The position numbers and the translations under genes were made by a program. The notes beneath the pieces were generated by a model, which had not been told where the DNA came from, made no database searches, and worked only from the letters and a program-made list of their open reading frames with translations. This document shows positions 58,519-64,000 of a stretch of DNA of 64,000 nt, piece after piece. The stretch comes from Lytechinus pictus (lineage: Eukaryota; Echinodermata; Echinoidea; Temnopleuroida; Toxopneustidae): positions 32,478,001 through 32,542,000 of the forward strand of contig NC_087246.1 in assembly GCF_037042905.1 (NCBI RefSeq), in the 5' to 3' direction. Position 1 is the stretch's first letter. Every line of letters starts with the position of its first letter.

Positions 58519-59584
58519 CCAGAAATTGCTTGTTTAGTCAGTGTATACATCTAATTAGTTATATTCCTCCAATAGCATTATTTGAACAATTTTCAAGATA
58601 TTCTGCGACTTTGGATATTTCTTATATCGCTTGGAGTTAAATTGTCATGAAATAGGGTCAGAAAAAGAAATTGATATTGTTTCGCCAAATTATTGTTAAG
58701 ATTCACATTTTGCTTTTCCCCCTTTATTGTAGCGATTGTAGCGATAGTCAATAATGTAAAATATTCAACAAATCTATGCAGAAACAGATTATGAATTAAA
58801 TCGTGCATAATACACTCTTATCAAAACATTACTTTGATTTGTACGCCAGTAAAGCGGGAACGTGTGTTTATGGACAAATGAAGTGAGATTGTTTACATAT
58901 ATGAATTTTCTTAGTTCTTTGTTCATTCTGTACATGTTATTTTTTCTGTTTGATTAAGAGCGAAATGTAAATAAAGTCGGACAATGCAAAAGTCATTTTC
59001 CATTGTTCATTTGATTCGTTTCATTATCGTTTTTAATTCACAAAACGTCAAATAATTTTTCCTTCAAAAATTAATCAAACAACAACAAAAAAATGCTTGC
59101 ATCATTTAATCGAGAACAGCTGTAATTTTGCATTAACTATTAAACAATTCAGCGAATTAGTACTTTGTTCATCACTCGGGACTATAAAACAAAATTCAGT
59201 GTATCATCTGGGCTAATCTTTAAAACAGTTGTTTGTATTTCATAAATTCATGAGAAGTTGACATTTATCAGCAATGCATGCAGCAACAGATCTACGCGCA
59301 ATTCTTGTCTATAAAACACGTTCTTGTGACACATTTCCGTTCCCAATTTACACATTGTACATCAGCTCAAGTACACCATTCCTTTTGCCACATGAACTGT
59401 GTGTTACCAAGTCTTATCCTTTTTTTTGTATTTTTGTTTCTATTGAAAGAATCAAACATATTGACATAGAGAAAAAAAACGTAATCGTATTACCATTTCT
59501 GAGTAAAAAAAAAAAAACATAAAACGAAAAAGGACAACACAAGACGACACAACACACCACAATATATACAAATCTGGATTATTG
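58519..59584. other. Intergenic sequence, nothing recognised
   Basis: AT-rich DNA between GST copy 2 flank and the start of the duplicated block near 59585. No gene or repeat family identified. Confidence 0.35.
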
Positions 59585-60585
59585 TCTCCCTTTTGCGAAT
59601 GGGATAACCAAGTAAAGGTGTTGTCTTCCGCAAAACTGATCCTGTTGCTGGAGCTCATATTGATACACTGTATAGAAAACTATCGTGCGTTACTTTCAAA
59701 AGTAACACACTAACATATATTTTAACAAAATATGTATATTGACTAGAATTTATGCTGAATAAATTTCTCAATGGTAGCCTAAGGTGCAAGTCGAAATAAA
59801 GTCTCATTTTCAGACACAGGCAATGGTATCACGATTCAGGGTTCAAAGTCAGCCATTTGAATACACAATACACTCTCATTGATAGACCTCCAAATATTAA
59901 TTCATTATCAACCTTCGATCTCGGCAAATAATTCGTTAAGAATGAACTAAGAAATAAAGGTCAGCAAAATTTTGGACACCTCCTTCTCTAAACCCCACCT
60001 ACCTGGATCGAACTCAAACTGTGCGCAAACGATCCATAACCAGTGATTTCTTTCCTTCTTTTGTTTTAAGTATTCCATGATCGAATGCGTATTGAGGGGA
60101 AACCACGCTGGTCGGGTGGGGGCGAGTGCTGAAACCACATACCTGACGCCAGGAGTATCGCTGAAAAAACGAAGGGAGATTAATAGCGTTTAGCTTCTTT
60201 AGTTTTTCTTGGGAATACTATTGTTGCTTCTTCGCCATCCTCCCTTTGCCCTTCGTCGGTCTCCCCCCCCTTCACCTTTGCCTTTTGCAACCCCTGAATG
60301 TATAGCGCCCAGGGTATCTTGCAAAGCCCTTTGATACGCCATTGATTTGAGGATGTATTGTCAATATTTTCACGTAATTTGTTTACTTTATAAAGGTCAA
60401 TATCGTTCACGAGCCCGTTTCTCTTCAGAAGATAAATATCTTTATCACTGCGACAAAGACAAGAGAGTCCATAGCAGTGTCATATTCTGGAATTGTTCTT
60501 TTCCATCCACATTCGAAGGCTTGATTGCGAGCAATTAATCCGGAGACACTCAGTTATAGCACTTTTGCCACGATCAAGATTAACC

Positions 60586-63500
60586 ATGGTTGTCAAGGTT
60601 TACGTCGATCTCCTTTCGCAGCCTTGCCGCGCTCTTGTCATCTTCCTCAAGAACACCAAAATCCCGTTCGAAATTGAGAAAGTAAATTTGAAGGCTGGTA
60701 AGCATTATAATTAAATTTTCTTACGTATTTCCAAGGGATTCTAACACTTTTGTTGACATTATCGATGTCAAAGGTACTTCATAAAATGATTAACGATTAA
60801 AGATTGTGTTAATCCTAAACATCTCTGGTCAGATGTACCACTTTCTCATATATATCGATAATCATACTACTATGATTGTAAGACTGGAAATATGAAGAGT
60901 AAACCTGATGTATACATGTAATTTCGCAGTTGTACTGACGAAGTTGACTCGAAATCGATCAAAGCTAGCCTTGTTTCTAATATACTATATCTGTGAGTTT
61001 GACGTCGCTTTGCATGGTGTGACTGCAGTAATAATGCTATAGTCACATCAACCAAACCGAAAGGATTTCATTAAAAATAGGATTGGTGGTTCTGGCCCGA
61101 ATTTGGTATCGAATGCGTGACTGTGCCATTAGCATGATTAGTAAGCAGATGGCAGAAGTGTTTTGGTCATTCCTAGAGAACGGTATAGGACATCGTCGTT
61201 GTGATCTGTCAGTCCTAGTTGTAAACCTTTTATTTCGAGCCATGTTGCCATCAAGAAGGGATCAATCCATCCCGGGATGGGAGAGGGGGGGGGGGGCATT
61301 CCCATTGACATGTGGATACCAAATTGTCAAAAAACGCGCAAAAAATTATATCATTTTCAAGAATCAGGGTATCAGAAACACTCCCATGCTGGAAAAGGGA
61401 TACATATTGCGGCAACCTACGTGATTAGGGTTTGATCTACAAGGGTATGAAGGAATAAGAATATATTAAAAAGGGTACCTTTTTGCCAGCATTACGCGTT
61501 TAGGGTCCGATTTACCCCGCGATTTACCCCGAGTCGATTTATGTTATTTTCATTTCACTTATTGTTTCTGCAACCTTTCAATTTCATACAAATTAACAAA
61601 GAAAATACATATTTCATTACAAAATATTTAACAATACAAAGTCGTATTTTCTATAACACAATGATTCAAGAAGGCTGCTGGGGTTGCCATTATTTAGTTT
61701 GACTGCGTGGCAACCGTGGAAAACAATCACGAATTATATTTAATAATACAATCTTAATGTAAGAATGCAGAATGGGGTGTATTGCGAGTGAAATGCACAA
61801 GACTTACATGGAACAGAGCAGTGATGCTCTTTGTTGGGAATATGGTATCTTTCTACTTTCCAGAATAAAAATTCTTCGTATTTTATTTATTTATTATTAT
61901 TTTTTTTTTTTTTTGGGGGGGGAAGGATATCATTTCTTACCCAATACTTGCTTAGTTCGGGGTTCTTTTATAGCTATTGTTAAGGGCGGGGTGCGTAACC
62001 AATATACTTTTGGAGGGTAGCGTTTCACACTATACTGTACTTGTAAGTGGTGTGTTTTTAGATCATTGAAAATACGTGTTCAGTGTATGTTTTAAACCCC
62101 CCATGGATATGCATGATATCCACTGGTCAATGGAACTACCTTCTCCCTCCTCATCAGGCCAGTCATAATAGTACAACATAAATTTACCTTTGCATTCCAT
62201 TAACTATTAAAAAGAGGTAATTTTTCTGGAGGGGGGGGCAGGCATCCATGGGATTGACCTTTTTGGATCAACGTTTTGGTCACGTATTTTTTGGCAGCAT
62301 CTATAATACCGTACGTACGATCTTTTTTGATGGGGGAGGGGGTGAAATTATATTGAAGTCATCCAAGTTTGTTCAAATGCCTCTCAAGTTTTCTTTATTA
62401 TCAGCAGATTAAATAGGCCTGCATGTTTGCCTTTTCTTCTTGAGTCAATAGTCGTGCTTTGAACAATCATTATTATCCACATGTAAATAAAGTTAGTAAG
62501 CAAACAAAATTTGCAAGTCATGTTTGCTATAAAATGTCACTTGCACCTGTATGAAACATCCATTAGTTTTGGGGAGCTTAACTTCAGTTGAATCATCTTT
62601 TTCTCCGAGGTACTGCCCTTTTTCATGTTTGTACATGCTCAAAAATATCCTGGCTTTGCTTGTTCATTCATTCTTTCTCAAATATTCGGTCTTTTGTTAA
62701 ATTATTGATTTATAATAATTTCATCTCATCGCGTTTACTTCCATTTCCAACCATCACAATAAGTCATCTTCTACCGATCTTTATAATACACTAAATGCAA
62801 AACTTGAGTACAAAATAGTCAGGACAAGTATGCAACAGGTTGGGGATGGAGGAGGCTGCTAAAAAAATAAAAGTCGAGTTTGTAGAGGACAGTCTCATAT
62901 TAAAAGCATTCTTAGAAATAGTATAGATCAAAGGAAAATAACATTTAAAAAAATAATCTACAAAATGACAAGGAGAGCATATTAAAGACTTATCTACACT
63001 TTTAAAATGTTGGGCAACATACTGTCGACCACACAACAATTGGTTACAAAATTTATCAAATTCTGGGTAGTTTTCAACCAATACTGTGTAGTTTCCACCC
63101 AAAGCACACATTATTGGTTTAAAACTACACAGAATTGGATAAAGTTTTAACCCATTGACGTGTGGACAGTATGTTGCCCAATATTTTCTAAGAGTGTGTA
63201 AAGAAAAATAACAAGAAAGACAAGAACATGAAGAAGAGAGGAAGAAACTTTCCGAATCTTGCACCGACACTCACTATGAAACCCAATGTTTTAATTCATA
63301 AAAAACTAATTTCTATTAACCCGTTTAACAAAAATTATTTATGAATTCATTCATCTATTCATAATTTTGTTTGTGATTCCGTTTTTCAGGAGAACATAGG
63401 AAACCTGACTTTGTAAAGATAACCCCTCTCTGCACTGTTCCAGCTATCCAAGATGGTGACTTCAGCCTGGGAGAAACGTAAGATCTATTATCGTATTTTT

Positions 63501-64000
63501 CTTCGTGCTACTCACATTTCTTGTTTCTTTGATAAAGGGGGATGATTACAAAATATATATTATTTTGTTTCAATGATGACGACGTTCAAATGGTGAAACG
63601 ACACATTAATGAGGTCCAATAATTACTATTGGCAAAAAATAAAATATCAATGACGATACTGGTAATCATGGTGATAACGTAAACAGATGATTATGCCAAA
63701 ATTAATTATGATAAAGATAATCCGTGCAATGGTGTTTTAATTAAATCATTACAGAATGCTCAGTTCAGTTGCTCTGTTAAAAAGGAGACACAAAGAAATA
63801 TACATTTACGCACATACCCACAAAGAAATACTGAAATATCGTTTTTTTGCAGAGTGGCGATTATCAAGTACCTGGCGACCAAGTATGCAGACCTAGTCCC
63901 TGACCACTGGTACCCGAAGGATCTGGAGAAAAGAGCCAGAGTTGATGAATACATGGCATTTCATCATACAGGAACAAGAGGGGGATGTTGTGGAATCTTC
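60586..64000 (+). CDS. GSTT1-like: Glutathione S-transferase, theta class, copy 3 (3' end outside window)
   Basis: Exons 60586-60697, 63390-63477 and 63853 to the window edge (expected to end at 64009). Residues 1-38 are identical to copy 2; exon 1 differs at a single silent base. Exon 2 reads GEHRKPDFVKITPLCTVPAI with E-to-D, A-to-T and M-to-L changes against copy 2. Exon 3 encodes VAIIKYLATKYADLVPDHWY and the DEYMAFHHTGTRGGCC segment. Ser11, His40, Val54, Glu66, Thr67 and Arg109 are kept, so the visible part is intact. Introns 1 and 2 are 2692 and 375 bp. Exons 4 and 5 should lie just past 64000 if the copy is complete. Confidence 0.9.
61003..61831. mobile_element. 829-bp insertion in GST copy 3 intron 1
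   Basis: Copy 2 runs straight from CTGTGAGTTTGA to TGTTGGGAAT at 51367-51385; copy 3 has 829 extra bases between the same sequences. No inverted ends, target duplication or coding frame was recognised, so the type of insertion is unknown. Confidence 0.6.
62994..63198. mobile_element. MITE family C, in GST copy 3 intron 1
   Basis: Positional counterpart of 52515-52721, with the same CTACACT ends and AACCAATACTGTGTAG centre; a handful of substitutions separate the two. Confidence 0.8.

Larger units (their letters stand above)
59585..64000 (+). repeat. Segmental duplication, right block (GST copy 3)
   Basis: Counterpart of 48930-53530. It continues beyond the window. The promoter, exon 1 and intron 2 are nearly identical to copy 2, while intron 1 differs by insertions. 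Confidence 0.85.

Overview
The window is animal (metazoan) nuclear DNA: AT-rich, with small coding exons, long introns bounded by GT..AG, and a high density of transposon debris. An echinoderm, most likely a sea urchin, is the best guess. Support comes from foldback transposons with tandem-repeat arms (the sea-urchin TU type), CR1-like and Tx1/L1-like LINE fragments, tRNA-derived SINEs, many short inverted-repeat elements, and tandem glutathione S-transferase (GST) theta and MAPEG-like genes. No prokaryotic gene organisation, CRISPR array or rRNA was seen.

Host genes. (1) Positions 15182 down to 1, minus strand: the 5' part of a rabaptin homologue (RABEP1/2 family, a coiled-coil effector of Rab5). 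Three exons are secure (15131-15182, 12957-13094, 9926-10099) and two are probable (761 to about 887, and 1-152). The gene runs off the left edge. (2) 26155-26712 and 28432-28989, plus strand: two intronless 185-residue multi-pass membrane proteins of MAPEG/TMEM79 type, lying on a tandem duplication with about 2.3 kb spacing. (3) 38885-46986, 50696-55545 and 60586 to beyond 64000, plus strand: three tandem theta-class GST genes with the same exon structure (112, 88, 157 and 174 nt plus a last exon). The third is cut by the right edge. Copies 2 and 3 lie on a segmental duplication of about 10 kb that starts near 48930/59585. MAPEG proteins and GSTs both often act on glutathione conjugates or reactive compounds, so the right half may be a small detoxification neighbourhood; that is inference.

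Everything else is mainly mobile DNA. Introns of the rabaptin gene hold a 1.7-kb foldback (1081-2814), a TTAA-flanked piggyBac-like element (3752-6052) with a TA-flanked mariner-like foldback nested in it (3990-5745), a MITE (7596-7997), a SINE (9070-9363), and a 781-bp TIR element nested in an older repeat (10891-11671). Between the rabaptin and MAPEG genes lie a large degenerate foldback, a TU-like foldback with minisatellite arms (17332-20043), a broken CR1-like LINE and fragments of a CpG-module element. Between the MAPEG and GST genes lie a Tx1/L1-like LINE remnant, a complete hAT-like non-autonomous element with perfect 8-bp target duplications and about ten copies of a CpG-rich mirror-repeat module (33060-35080), and a minus-strand CR1-like LINE (35145-36895).

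The strongest observations are: the family of foldback elements whose inverted arms are minisatellites (three copies, two with clear target duplications); the hAT-like element carrying the CpG module array; the tandem GST array in which exons 2 and 3 differ more between copies than the adjacent introns, suggesting gene conversion; and MITE insertions in the duplicated GST blocks with an empty counterpart site in the other copy. I found no convincing new enzyme system or defence locus.
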